NCBI GenBank assembly: GCA_963281255.1
Contig: OY725499.1
Location: forward strand, 3,491,148-3,555,147
DNA length: 64,000 nt
From: Aphrocallistes beatrix
Taxonomy: Eukaryota > Porifera > Hexactinellida > Sceptrulophora > Aphrocallistidae
Direction: 5' to 3'
How positions within the stretch are numbered: position 1 is the stretch's first letter; every line of letters begins with the position of its first letter. The notes below the pieces were generated by a model. That model ran no database searches and was not told the origin of the DNA. It saw nothing but the letters and a program-made list of their open reading frames with translations. This document shows, piece after piece, positions 1-13,564 of the stretch. A program made the translations under genes and the position numbers.

Positions 1-172
1 GCTTGAATGCAACGCACGTCTGATTACAGCCCTCGTGTTTCTCATTGTCCTGGCTCACATAGGATGTGTAGCCCTTGAAGTGTATTTTATCTGCTGAGCG
101 GATTTTACACTGACCCTGTGTAGAGAAATATACCACTATACACAATAGAAACACATATAAAAAGGTTTTCAT
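1..172 (-). CDS. Secreted or membrane protein, N-terminal exon only (partial)
   Basis: Read on the minus strand from an ATG at 172, the frame stays open to the window edge (57 codons). It starts with a clear signal peptide: Met-Lys-Thr followed by a run of Phe, Leu, Val, Ile and Tyr, then Ser-Thr-Gln-Gly-Gln-Cys as a plausible cleavage region. The mature start is hydrophilic with two more cysteines (a Gly-Cys-Asn-Gln-Thr-Cys stretch), as in a small disulfide-bonded extracellular domain. I do not recognise the family, and most of the gene lies outside the window. The signal peptide is visible; secretion is inference. Confidence 0.5.
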   Translation of the reverse strand, partial: MKTFLYVFLLCIVVYFSTQGQCKIRSADKIHFKGYTSYVSQDNEKHEGCNQTCVAFK

Positions 173-480
173 GGTAACAACTGATACAAATTATATGCGA
201 TAAACTCTTTATATACTTGTAAGATCAAATTGAGACTATACTTGCCGCATATACACTTGAGTAATATAATTATTGAGGTAACTGCTTTATCAGCAATTTT
301 ATAGTTAAATATAGCATCAATTACACGGACATCTCATTACCTTTGTTACTTGTATTGAGGCTGCCAATATTTAATTTAATACTTAAATATCTACTTAAAG
401 AGAGGCCAGTGAATACTAATAATTATCCATATTCAGATAATCTACAATCATACTCTGATACCTAATTTACATCGGTTTAT
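173..480. other. Intergenic, nothing recognised
   Basis: AT-rich spacer between the 5' end of the secreted-protein gene and the 3' end of PGAP1. I see no repeat or RNA gene here. Confidence 0.4.
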
Positions 481-2859
481 TCATGAGGCTTGTGTAATAC
501 AGAACACCACGCTCACCACCATCAAGTACATCATGCTTGGAGCTGCAATCACGTACATTGCGTATGAATATAGGACAATAGGACCTAGACTCACTACCAT
601 ATATGGAATTTCCACGTCTGGCAGTATTCCATCATCTCCATTGATAAAATGCATTAGCACCCCAAAGCTAGCTATGATGAGATGGAATGAGAAGGTATCC
701 GAGTGCAATCGTCTCCATCCGATGAGTTGGAGCTGATTCCACCATGCGATTAGAGAGGGTATGCTCATACCAATCAACCATAGAAGCAACACTAAACTCC
801 AGCTTGCGATTATCGGATGCTTCATCCTCCTGCCCAGATAAGATAGGTGTGTCAGGATGAAGAGAAGGATTAAACCCAGGGAAGAGGAAAAGTAGGACGC
901 CACGGCGAGAATCATAAAGAAAATAGCGAATATCGCATGCGGGATTCTCCATTTAGATTTTAAGGCGAGATTAATGGACCATAAGTTGCATAATTGGATG
1001 ACTTTAGCCGTTATTCCTAAAATGGAATAAATGGCGAAATTGAACAGAAGCACGACGAAGGACTCCATTCCAAACTGGAAGAACATAACACACAGGCAGA
1101 CTGCCAGCATTATTAACTGTTCTTCAGAGAGAATGTCAAGGCTCGCCTGGACGGCTATGGCTAGCAGCGCCCAGTGTGGAACTAAGGGCAGGTGTAACAC
1201 GCAGAAGTTGAGAAAGGTTACCCACCAACTCGCAGAGATCTGCAATGAGTATTTACACCTGTCTTCTCTATGCCAGAGCTCCAAGCTAATCACTGCAGGG
1301 CTGAATGCGATCCTCTGAGGGCGAATGTAGAAATCGAACGGTTGTGTTGTATGCACGTATTTATCGCTAATTCCATCTGAAGTCTCTACGATAGTTAGGT
1401 CACTAGCTTGACAGTCCTGGACAGAGACTTCGATTCTGTAAGCTATGTGCATCGGCCAAGTAACCAACAGTTCTACTTTTTCGTATTCCGAATTGGCTTT
1501 GATCGTTTCGGACCTGGAGTGAGTGCCTAGCGGAAATGGAGTAGGCAGGTGTATCCTGTGCTTATCACTGTCCTTTAGAGTGCGAATCATTGTTATTTGA
1601 GTCATAATGTTCGTGTTTAAGGCGTATTGATTGTGAGGATTAGGAGTTAGATAGAAAATCTTTGAGTTTGCATTCCCTATGGGCAGTATTTCAACCTCAT
1701 TTGTTGGGTGTACGCTACAGTTTTCCATATTCTTGAGAGGGCAGCTAATAACAGTCACATTTAGATTACGAGATATCAGAATCACGTCATATCCTGTCCC
1801 GAATACTTCACTGTCTATGCAAGTCATCCCGGACTCAATCCGGAACGACTTCCTATATGAATTTATCTCATCATCGCATGTCAAACCTCTTTTAACCAAT
1901 TTGGGACTTTTAAATCCATATCTGATTTCTTCTTCGAATATCTTCATTACCATTCCTGGCTTTTTAAGGCTTCCATTAGTGCTATTGACGCTGTTAACTA
2001 ATCCTCGTGCTAGCAGTACCTGCAGCTCCTTACACCACACGATGCATTGGTGGTCTGCAACGGTCCAGACACGCGGTACCTCCGTGGATACCATTGAGAA
2101 ACTCATCTCGTATGGGTACTCAAGCTGGATTAGTGCTGACGACACCTGTATGTCACTATATCCACCGCCGATCGAGAGTAGAATAGGTTTAGCAAAGTCC
2201 ACTGCTGACCAGCTGGCCTGCATCTCAAAATAGAATACCTCCATCATCTTATCGAATAGCACAGGTGGTGCTATATGGGGTGTGGCTAAAGTTATGATGA
2301 GTGGGATTTCTTTCCTGGAAAGTTCACTGTCCATGAAAACGCCCCTCGCAACAACTCCTCCCATCGAATGACCTACAAGTATAATCTGCTTATATTGTGT
2401 ATTTTTGTAGAAATTCTTGAGAAATTGGATACATTCGACAACGAATTGCATCTGTGACCACAAGTACCCTCCGTGTATTGCAGACAATTCCTTGTTGAGA
2501 CTCACTGCGAAAAAAGTAAAGCGCAGTTTGCTGTCAAATCGTTCTGCTAGATGCATTGTGTGTGTGGCAATGGATCTGACTTGTTCGTGAGAGCCAGAAC
2601 TGCCTGGGATGAATAGCACAGGCGTTCCTAAATGCTCCAGAGTATCCCGCCCTTCCTCTGTGTATAAATAGAGTGAGTAAAAACTGAATTTCGAACGGAT
2701 TGAGTGGTCGAGAGGAATCTGATAGTATTGAGGTCGACCGTACATGTAAGACATTTCACACGTGAAGCTTGTGGGTAGATACGGACGTTGATCCACCCAT
2801 ATCAAGAATGCAAAGAACACGAGAATGGCGGACTGGAGTGGTAGGATGTTAATAAACAT
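481..2859 (-). CDS. PGAP1: GPI inositol-deacylase (PGAP1)
   Basis: A single uninterrupted 792-codon frame. The family removes the inositol acyl chain from GPI anchors in the endoplasmic reticulum, which allows GPI-anchored proteins to be exported. Visible support: one N-terminal transmembrane segment (residues 5-21); a PGAP1 alpha/beta-hydrolase region with a Pro-Gly-Ser-Ser-Gly-Ser-His oxyanion-type motif near residue 84 and the nucleophile motif Gly-His-Ser-Met-Gly-Gly near residue 163; a beta-rich lumenal middle; and about seven hydrophobic segments in the last 230 residues. The human protein is about 920 residues, so this copy is compact but has all regions. The lack of introns contrasts with PP1 and TrpRS nearby. 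The start is the first Met of the frame and directly precedes the hydrophobic anchor. Confidence 0.9.
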   Translation of the reverse strand: MFINILPLQSAILVFFAFLIWVDQRPYLPTSFTCEMSYMYGRPQYYQIPLDHSIRSKFSFYSLYLYTEEGRDTLEHLGTPVLFIPGSSGSHEQVRSIATHTMHLAERFDSKLRFTFFAVSLNKELSAIHGGYLWSQMQFVVECIQFLKNFYKNTQYKQIILVGHSMGGVVARGVFMDSELSRKEIPLIITLATPHIAPPVLFDKMMEVFYFEMQASWSAVDFAKPILLSIGGGYSDIQVSSALIQLEYPYEMSFSMVSTEVPRVWTVADHQCIVWCKELQVLLARGLVNSVNSTNGSLKKPGMVMKIFEEEIRYGFKSPKLVKRGLTCDDEINSYRKSFRIESGMTCIDSEVFGTGYDVILISRNLNVTVISCPLKNMENCSVHPTNEVEILPIGNANSKIFYLTPNPHNQYALNTNIMTQITMIRTLKDSDKHRIHLPTPFPLGTHSRSETIKANSEYEKVELLVTWPMHIAYRIEVSVQDCQASDLTIVETSDGISDKYVHTTQPFDFYIRPQRIAFSPAVISLELWHREDRCKYSLQISASWWVTFLNFCVLHLPLVPHWALLAIAVQASLDILSEEQLIMLAVCLCVMFFQFGMESFVVLLFNFAIYSILGITAKVIQLCNLWSINLALKSKWRIPHAIFAIFFMILAVASYFSSSLGLILLFILTHLSYLGRRMKHPIIASWSLVLLLWLIGMSIPSLIAWWNQLQLIGWRRLHSDTFSFHLIIASFGVLMHFINGDDGILPDVEIPYMVVSLGPIVLYSYAMYVIAAPSMMYLMVVSVVFCITQAS

Positions 2860-3179
2860 TTATGTTGAAAAGTTAATGTTTGTGTCACCAGATACTTCTC
2901 AGGGCACAGTCGATAGCTAGGAATATGGTATTGTATTAATACTCTTTTACATCGAAATTGGAAGTTATCGGAGGAAATACGAGGTGGACTTTTTAATTAT
3001 GATTCAATTAATGATAACAAACTTGGTTACACATGCAGCACTGTCATACCTACGTATATTATGGTTTATATCATTTAACGTAAATTAATGAAGACCTAAA
3101 TCTAAATCTAAATTTGAAAGTATGTATATCTCTATGTATGGACCATTTCATTTTTACTCCTAATCTAAACGTTTAATAA

Positions 3180-3280
3180 CCGTAGAATGCCCACTGGGGA
3201 CACAGTGTCCCCGATATCGCGGTTGTCTCTCAGTCATTTTCTATGCAAGTGAAGCCATATAAATGCTGGGCATTCTACAG
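3180..3280. mobile_element. piggyBac-like MITE, copy 1
   Basis: A 101-bp element with terminal inverted repeats CCGTAGAATGCCCA and TGGGCATTCTACAG. The right flank is TTAA; the left flank is ATAA, a decayed TTAA. The inside holds a GGGGACAC/GTGTCCCC palindrome. A second copy with TTAA on both sides lies in the last PP1 intron. TTAA target sites are the hallmark of piggyBac elements; no transposase is present. Confidence 0.6.
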
Positions 3281-3621
3281 TTAAATAATCATTAATAAGA
3301 ATTCAATATTCGAATAATTCCTAAACTCGTTATGAATTAGTTAAATGATTCATGATTATGCCTTGACACAGTGAACAGTGGTCCACACGGTAAGAAGCTG
3401 TTGGGTATTATTATCAATTTATTCGTCAATTGCGGAATTTAATTCGGAGACAGAGATCATATACCAATAAATTTGAGTATTGCATTGTTCCCATTATGAA
3501 GCTACGAAGTGCAAAGTGGATACTTTTTATGCTCCAGTCCTGAATTCATGATTAAATGTAGATAAATAATGTTTTTTAGAATAGAATTATAAAGCAATCA
3601 ACCGTTTCTTTGATATCCCCA

Positions 3622-3693
3622 GGCACCCGCAGGGCGACTCTGCGGACACGCAATGTCCACAAGTCGCGCAGCGCAAGCAAGCGAAGCGCGCTT
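3622..3693 (+). repeat. Dispersed GC-rich hairpin repeat
   Basis: A GC-rich module in AT-rich surroundings. It contains a TGCGGACAC...TGTCC palindrome followed by a GCGCAGCGCAAGCAAGCGAA stretch and CGCGCTTG, which folds back on CAAGCG. Near-copies lie at 14489-14562 (+), about 14997-15055 (-), 24770-24830 (-), 28334-28412 (-), 34760-34820 (-) and, as fragments, near 28753, 53354 and 57109. Confidence 0.6.
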
Positions 3694-3767
3694 GTATGCA
3701 ATAAATGACATTATTTTAACAGTGAAAATGACCCTCAAAGCGGCGATAGCGTAGAGCTAGAATTAGG

Positions 3768-6243
3768 ATGGAGCCTGTATTCGAGACGCGGGAAAGTCTG
3801 ATCAAGTCTCTGGACTCACTCCTCAGAGAGAGCATCAGTCGGGACTCGTGGGGTCAGATTATCGAGGCTAGCCAAGGTTACAAAATGTTTGTAAGATTTT
3901 TGTCTTTAAATTCGCTTCGCTGTATATTCTCATTTCCTGCGATGAATTTATCCTACACTATTGCATGCAGGCTATCTCGCTGTATATCCGAAGCTATTAG
4001 CTATTCAGGGCAATTTTCTTATGAAGAAAAAGTAGGTTTGTAATTGAAATACAGTCGACTCCGCTTAATAGGGTCAACCGCTTAATTGGGCCACTTTTGG
4101 CAGGACCGGATTAGTTCTCACGCATAGAAGCTAATACAAAATATTTTCGGTTGATAGGGTTCTCCGCTTAATCAGGGCAAATGTCCTCTGACCGATGTGA
4201 CCCTATTAAGCGGAGTCGACTGTATTATTCCTTGATACCAGCTGTTTGAATGAATGTGTTATTCTAGAAAGAACTGGAGAGTTCTAGAGAAATTATTCAA
4301 GAAAGATCAAGACAATTGGAAGTACGTAATTATGTCATACTATTTTGAAAGTAATTTCTTTAAAATATTATTTTAGTTCTATCATTTAGTGTCCAGATTT
4401 GCTTCACAACTTTTCAGAAAATCTCGATAAGATAAAATCCATTATTCAAAGTAACACTCCTGAAATCTCCCTTTCTGTTACCAGAAAATAATCTCTTCTG
4501 TTTCTCCTTTTATAGCTTTAGAGCAGCTCCTGTCCTCACAGACTAACGAGCCTCAACCAGCACATGTACAAAGCCAGGGAGCTTCAAAGAATACTGACTT
4601 GATTCCAGACATTCAGTGAGTATGCTAATTTCAATCATATTTACCAAATAGAATATTTAGACTAATTAACACAGAGAATTCTCAAAATCTTCACAAATAC
4701 TCACTCAAGATAAAACAGAAGTGTTTGAACAGTCAAATTACGATGCAAGTAAGATATTATAGTATATATCAATACGTATCACGTCTACCGTCCTACACGA
4801 TATGTTCTCTCTTGTATGAGCATAGAAGAGGGCCAGAGCAACCTGTTACCTGCACCTACACACAAACCAGGGATGTCCTACCTAAGTATAGAGATAGAGA
4901 AGATCGGACTCAAAGATACAAATTCCCTCACCAGTCCATTCATCTCAGTTCTCTCAATGAGTCAGTTGAACACTATTTAACGTTTAGACATCATGATGTC
5001 TCCTTTGGTGATTCAAAATTATTGATATTTCTCAAAATTTATTTTTTGGTAATAACTTTGATCTAGTAGTCAATGGACATACCAACCGTCCAGCTTTATT
5101 CACATTTCATTGAACTGAATTTCACAACTGTCCTCCTTTTTTTATTACATGTAGTCAATACGTTTCTATTGTATCCCGTTTTTATCACAGTTTAGGTTGG
5201 CAAGAGTTTTTCGATAAGATTTATGTAATCTCTCTATCTTCACATTCAGATAGGTTCGGACATGACGTGAGTATGCAGCAGAGCACCCCGATCACTCACA
5301 CCACAGACAAGAACCATCTCATTTTCAACCAGACCGTCCATATACAGAACAGCCTACAGTCTCTAGACAAAGGTATGGGAACTTTATTTACACGTACTCT
5401 GTTAGTAACAGAAACATTAATTATTTTGTTTCGGGTAGAAGGAGGGATTTATTTCTTACTGAAACACTTCAAACCGAAAGGACAGAAGATCAGCACCAAA
5501 TGTTTCTCCATTCTGGAATATGATGAAATTGAAGATGGGCCTATTGCTTTGGAAATGTAAGATATTAGTTTGTTCTCATATTTGGCGGATTACAAGGAAG
5601 ATAGGAATTGAATGTCTTATCCGCATCAGTGCCCAGAGTATTTTGTATGGACATACTCTTTCATATACATACACTATATTTAAAAGTAAACTCCTTATTC
5701 GGAGTAATTCTTATTTGTAGCTCCATACTGAGAGTCTACCTTATTAACCAAGTAGAGATCCTTAGTTGAATGTAATTTTAGGACACTTTTGTAGATACAG
5801 TAGAGTTCGCTTATTAGCAACCAATTTCAAGTCCCAAGTGTAGATTTTGTATTAATTCCGTTCCCCTATTAGCAAACATTTTGTGAGCAAAATCCGAGTT
5901 GCTAATAAGTGAATTCCACTGTATGTATATTGGCACCCCATCTTCTATATTCTAAATAAAGGTAGGGCGTTAATGTAGTAAACAAAATTAGAAAATTAGA
6001 AGTATTCGTCCTCCTAACAAATCGTAATACATACTGCCGAAATGATTATGAAAACCTTGAGATTATTTAATTCACTCTTCACGCATGTTTGCAAGAACAT
6101 CAATCACACATACACTCGTTATTTGATATATCATTCTACTTCCTAGATATAAGAAGCCTGTAGAGTTTAAGAAGAAGAAATTGACTCTCCTCTCCGTAAA
6201 GCCACTCTATCTCCATCTAACTCTTCACGTTAACAATAGTTAG
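3768..6243 (+). CDS. Unrecognised seven-exon gene, 239-residue product
   Basis: Exons 3768-3890, 4268-4321, 4485-4615, 4675-4748, 5250-5372, 5439-5556 and 6147-6243 join in one frame. All borders are GT-AG, phases agree throughout, and the total is exactly 240 codons including the stop. The first third is helical and charged (Leu-Leu-Arg-Glu-Ser, then Lys-Glu-Leu-Glu-Ser-Ser-Arg-Glu), which suggests a short coiled coil. The middle is polar and Gln/Ser/Thr-rich. The C-terminal 70 residues alternate hydrophobic and charged residues, with a Lys-Lys-Lys-Lys patch and a short beta-like tail. I cannot place it in a family. The clean splicing solution makes a real gene likely despite the small exons. 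Confidence 0.55.
4052..4222. mobile_element. pogo/mariner-like MITE in intron 1 of the unknown gene
   Basis: A 171-bp element flanked by TA on each side, with near-perfect terminal inverted repeats starting CAGTCGACTCCGCTTAATAG. The same 171-bp family recurs at 17366-17536. It has no coding capacity. Confidence 0.75.
5798..5921. mobile_element. TA-flanked MITE in the last intron of the unknown gene
   Basis: 124 bp, TA on both sides, ends CAGTAGAGTTCGCTTATTAG and GGAATTCACTT-type complement. It is related to the element at 26785-26961 through the shared CGCTTATTAGCAA terminal block. Confidence 0.65.
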
Positions 6244-8624
6244 TCCAGGTCAAGTTGGACAATTCGAGTAGTTGAATTATTTGGGTAATGCTTGAAAGTT
6301 TTTATGTTTTTCTTTACGTTCATTGCTATATGTGATCACATGTTCACTTTTAGATGTTAAGGCCTTATTAATTTTATATATTAAAAAAACTCAATAGCTT
6401 TTTTGGGTTTGTGCAAGTTGATTGAGGAGCTGGGAGGTGCTCAGCTAGATTTGGCACACAGGTAAATAATAATGAGTCTACGTGGGAGTTCGAAGATCTA
6501 ATAGGCGAGATCTTCACACCTCGCCAAGTGACAAATTGATCAAATTCGATTATCTAAACAGTAGTGACTTACTCTATTTTGCCACTGACTTTTGTAAGTT
6601 CGAGTCTCAGACGAAAATGTCGGCTCATCACGGAATTATGATGTAATTTTGACCATTTTATAATTAGAAATTTCAGTTTTTCGAGTTTAGCTCTGCCATA
6701 ATAGGTGGCGAAAAGTTATTTGAATCACAGATGTATAATAATACAAGTATTTCTCACATGATATTGCCAACATACTTGTCCAATTCATCAAAATTATTAT
6801 TTTGAACTGTATCAATCAGGATTGGCTTAATGATAATTATGCACCTTTGGTATGTTATGAATATTAAAATTGACAGAGGGATTGCGATTGCAGAGTATAG
6901 GTACGTCTTTGGTACGTTTATTCATTCAACCATCACAAAGACTAGTATCCTATTGCCAATCTTAATTTCATTGTTTAATAACCACATTTCATTGTATAAC
7001 AATTACCCTATTCATTCTCGCTTGGCTGTTATGTACATGTTGAGTTTCCATGGAGTATATAGTCGCTTGAAAGCCCGTGGTTGTGTCATAACTGAATTCT
7101 CGAATCTTCTTATTTTCAAGCTTACATATTTCTTATATTCGTACAAATACGATCTTGTACTGTATTGGTAAGTTAGTACGTACCGGTTATTAAATATCGA
7201 TGGTGCAACCATAGGCGCCGAACCCGGGGTGGCTGGGGGGGCTCGAGCCCCCCTGGATTCGAAGATGGCCCATAGACGATATACAAAATTTAGGGCTGAG
7301 CCCCCCCTGGAACCCCAAAATTGTCCTTAGATTTCGAAAAGTTCGGCGCCCCTGGGTGCAACAGTACTTCAAACCAACTTCCTCTTACTATAACTTGAAG
7401 TTTTCCAAATACACATAGTTTAGTTTGGTTGAGATAACCCAACATCTGTTATCATCCGTTGACGGCCGTAATGTGCTGTTACTCCCCCAATAGAATAATA
7501 TCTTCAGATATCATCATGTCACTGCCTTCATCCGAATGGCGGGATCTCACATTTATTCCGATTTTTGTCTAATTCTTCTTCAGAGATATCATTTACAGGA
7601 CTCTCTTAAGAAAGTAATGCTATTAATTAAAAATAATATCTACTCTGCACCTTAAATGCAACGTAATGTACTATCATGGGAGAGAGGGTGTTTACTTTTT
7701 GAAGCTCAATTGTTTTATATTTCTTACATCGATTAGAACATCCCCTTTAGCAGATTGCATTCAATTTGATATCTTCAGCTCAATCCGTATAATTCACCTT
7801 ACTGACACTACGATTGCCTCTTGCGTGCTAATGTAAACTTTAGTACTGCCTAATCAATCGACACACGATTGTTTCTAATTAACTCCTCAATTGACTGGTA
7901 CAAAGCTGCCGGATTAGATTAGGTTACTGCAGTCTATAATTACAAGTATAAATATGGACTTCTAACTTACCTACACGTAGACTGATAAAATGAATTCATT
8001 TAGATGCAATCGCTAGGAAATATATAGAATCGCATTCAAACTCAAAGAATTTAAAATAATTAAATTTAATGAAATCAGTCGAACCGTAGTTATACATATA
8101 TACGTAGGTAGATACCCAAATAAATATTTTGTTTCTCATGGCCTATATAGTATCTATCTCACATTTTTAATTTCCTTGATCAACATGGATCTGGAGATAC
8201 TTACTCACATTAGACATTAATTAATTATAATTATCACATGCATGACTGATACCTTAAACAGTTTCAGATTCTTAAAGCGTAAAAACATGTCCATTATTTA
8301 AGGTTGGATCTTTTGTCTGGGATTATGTAATGACAGTAACTTTTATGGATTTCAATGTAAGGTGTCTGTATTCTCCCCGTGAATATTGCTACTTGTATGG
8401 GCTTAATAAAATTATGCACAATATCTGTCTATATAATATATACGTAGAACGAAACTATATAATGAATTAAATTGATCATTCAATTCCCATATTGATACTC
8501 GTACTTTTAAAACAACCAAGTGGTCTTGTGTGTCGGTTTTCCTGATTCCTTTCGGGTTCTAATTATAGAATAGTTCGTGCGAGTAACAATTACTGTTTGT
8601 CAGAGCTTCTAGCTAGTTGTTACA
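6244..8624. other. Intergenic spacer with repeats
   Basis: 2.4 kb without a supported gene. About 6400-6540 is a copy of a dispersed repeat (TTGATTGAGGA..., then GAGTTCGAAGATCTAA and a TTCACACCTCGCC block) that recurs inverted at about 33655-33785 and, diverged, at 13960-14090 and 53223-53340. A hAT MITE sits at 7210-7354. I see no coding signal in the rest, which must include the PP1 promoter. Confidence 0.45.
7210..7354. mobile_element. hAT-type MITE with perfect 8-bp target duplication
   Basis: A 145-bp element flanked by the exact 8-bp direct repeat GGTGCAAC (7202-7209 and 7355-7362). The termini CATAGGCGCCGAACC and GGTTCGGCGCCCCTG-like complement form inverted repeats, and a GGGGGGCTCGAGCCCCCC palindrome lies inside. 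The same family is at 56860-56999. An 8-bp duplication with CA...TG ends is typical of hAT transposons. Confidence 0.8.
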
Positions 8625-11087
<2,463 letters not shown>

Positions 11088-12353
11088 CATGCATATACAT
11101 TTAGTTTCTGTTTTATAAATATATATATATCTTGCCAAAACTCAACCTTTTATGAAAGGACTCCTTTAGCAACTGAGTGAATCTTGTATTCAGTCTCAGA
11201 ATTGATGATTTTTAGAAAGCTGAGCTAGAGGTGTTAAGTAGTTTGTACTATTTTAATGTAACTTCATCACATACTCGCTGTTCTGAGTTGATATTCAATG
11301 TTTATAACTCCTGTATATATTATAGATTATTAGATTTTGCTATGATGCTTCTCCCTTATAATTATTAACTTTTTTATGGATTTCGTTGGTTTGGTATTGA
11401 GCTGTTTGGATTGCGACGCCTTTACGATGGGAAATCTCTAGCCAAAAGTTGGAAAACTTTGTTAACTGTGAAAATGCATACATGACATTCCTCATAAGCA
11501 AATATATATATTGGATAAATAAAAATAAATCTCAATAATCATGGAGTATTCCACATGTGGATTTCAAATCGCAAAGCTAGAAAGTCTATATTTTCACTGT
11601 TTTAACAAATTTACATTTAAACCCCTCTGGTTAGTATTGCGGAATTGTTTGGTCTGTCGACCAACATTTTTTAACAGTACTAAAATTTGCAAGTGAAATT
11701 TTGCAAAAAAGAGGGAGTGAATAAGGTTTGGGAACCACACACACAAACAAACAATACGTAATATCTCAGTATTTAGACAGACCTAAAGCATTAATAGAAA
11801 CTATTCACCTAAAACAAAACCTTTCTTCCACATAAAGAGACAGAGTAGAACTGTATGTTTAGTAACACAGCCAGAAAGAGATATGAGCCGTTTATTTCAC
11901 AGAATAAATTCGACACTGTCCAAAGTTTTGATCTTGGTGTAACTCAGCTTAATTAATCAACCATGGTTAACCACTAAAAAGTGTGAACCTTTTCACCTAA
12001 AAAATAAAATGTTTATTCTTTCATATTATTTATATACATAGCCTGATCCCTGATGGCCAATTATTCACGCACAAATAGAAAATTGAGTTTTGAACTCACA
12101 CGAAAGAATTGTACACTTTCTAGACTGATTAGAGGGAAAAATACTAAAATCAAGAAATAGATATAGCAAAAATTGCAGTTAATTATTGATTCAATAATCT
12201 TGTTAGGAATTCTAGAATAAAACCATAAATTTGAACTGGCTGATAACATATCACCATGTCTGCCATCGTTTCGAAATAACGCCAGTGTTAATAGGCGCTA
12301 GCGCCTCGTCATTTTAACAGCTCTCTGGCACAGTTAACTATTAATTAAGGTGC
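11088..12353. other. Intergenic, nothing recognised
   Basis: AT-rich stretch between PP1 and the first fucosyltransferase. It holds the PP1 3' UTR (several AATAAA-like words near 11515-11525) and the promoter of the next gene. I see no repeat or RNA gene. Confidence 0.4.
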
Positions 12354-13490
12354 ATGAGTTTTGCTATCAAATTGTTTCTCATTCTAACCATATTTTCGAG
12401 TACAAACATTGCTATTCTCATCAAAGTTATTCCGGAATCGTTGTATGGTCATAGCCACGGCGGTATTTACTCTTGTGAGATCCCATGCGAGCTTGCCAGA
12501 AACCCTAAAAACCCGGATGCTGAGTTTTTCATTGTCACGAATAATGGCGAAGTGGATCAGGCGATTGCTACCAAACCATCTGCACCTCTTAGAATAATTG
12601 GTGGACATGAACCAGCTCATATGTACTACCACATGAAGCTTAACTTCCTGAAAAACCTTTTCAATGGAACGGCTTTCTTAAACCGACACTCAGACATTCC
12701 ATGGCCCATGATGCCAAATATGCACGAAGTGAAATTGGTGGAAAAGTCTAAACAAGCCAAGCCTAAAGCCTCCTTTGTGAATTGGAACTGTGGCCCAATG
12801 AATAACCGTAACGACTTCGTGAAGGCGATTGATGGAGTGATTGGAGTGGCTTCACTTGGTGAATGTCTCCACAACACGGACTGGCCTAAATGTGGAGAAA
12901 GACCGTGCACTAAGGTGGAAGCACTCAAGGATTACAAGTTCTACCTGGCATTCGAGAATGGATATTCTCAGGGGTTTATAACTGACAGGTTGTACCATGC
13001 GATGCAAGCGGGGGTGGTCCCTGTCTTTTTGGGCACGACTGATGTGGTAGAAGCGGCACCAGAGGGATCTTATATCAATGTGGCAGATTTCCGCACTCCT
13101 CAAGATGTCGCTAATTATCTGAAAAAGGTACTCGACAACGAGGCACTTTACGACAGCTACTTCCAATGGAAGAATAAACCTTTTGATCCCAAATTCTTGG
13201 AACTGAATGAAGTTATATGGGGACGTTCTATTTATTGTCGTGTTTGCTACTATGTGGATGCGTTGAAACGTGGCGTGGGCTGGGACCACTTGAAACAACG
13301 GGCTCAGTCGGAGTCTCCCCCTTGCACAATTGACCTACCAACTAATTCCATGTCCAACCCAAGCAATGTAATGCATGATATAAGTACAGTGCCATCATGC
13401 ATTTGCGTTCCTCATTTCGCTCTGGCTGTGCTGCTTATTATAGTTCTACTCTTCTTGTGGAAGAAAGGTTTCAGGTTTTGTTTTAAGTGA
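12354..13490 (+). CDS. GT10-family alpha-(1,3)-fucosyltransferase, copy A
   Basis: An intronless 378-codon frame. GT10 enzymes transfer fucose from GDP-fucose to N-acetylglucosamine or chitobiose-core acceptors in the Golgi. The C-terminal GT10 signature is clear: Lys-Phe-Tyr-Leu-Ala-Phe-Glu-Asn, then Ile-Thr-Asp-Arg-Leu-Tyr, Ala-Gly-Val-Val-Pro-Val-Phe-Leu-Gly-Thr, and Tyr-Phe-Gln-Trp-Lys. An acceptor-side Asn-Arg-Asn-Asp-Phe block lies near residue 150. Topology is unusual. The N-terminus has a 20-residue hydrophobic segment that could be a signal peptide or anchor, and a second hydrophobic segment (about residues 350-368) sits at the extreme C-terminus, followed by a basic tail ending Phe-Cys-Phe-Lys. 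Canonical enzymes have only an N-terminal anchor. The exact acceptor cannot be inferred. Confidence 0.85.
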   Translation: MSFAIKLFLILTIFSSTNIAILIKVIPESLYGHSHGGIYSCEIPCELARNPKNPDAEFFIVTNNGEVDQAIATKPSAPLRIIGGHEPAHMYYHMKLNFLKNLFNGTAFLNRHSDIPWPMMPNMHEVKLVEKSKQAKPKASFVNWNCGPMNNRNDFVKAIDGVIGVASLGECLHNTDWPKCGERPCTKVEALKDYKFYLAFENGYSQGFITDRLYHAMQAGVVPVFLGTTDVVEAAPEGSYINVADFRTPQDVANYLKKVLDNEALYDSYFQWKNKPFDPKFLELNEVIWGRSIYCRVCYYVDALKRGVGWDHLKQRAQSESPPCTIDLPTNSMSNPSNVMHDISTVPSCICVPHFALAVLLIIVLLFLWKKGFRFCFK

Positions 13491-13564
13491 ATACATTGAC
13501 TTGATAATTAGTTTTATTTAAAATGTCACTGTGTTTTTATTGATTAAATTATGTGTATTATATA

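Larger units (their letters stand above)
2860..3767. other. Intergenic spacer holding two repeats
   Basis: Spacer between the divergent PGAP1 (-) and the unknown gene (+), so both promoters must lie here. It contains a piggyBac-like MITE (3180-3280) and a GC-rich hairpin repeat (3622-3693), both listed separately. The remainder is AT-rich with no coding signal. Confidence 0.4.
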
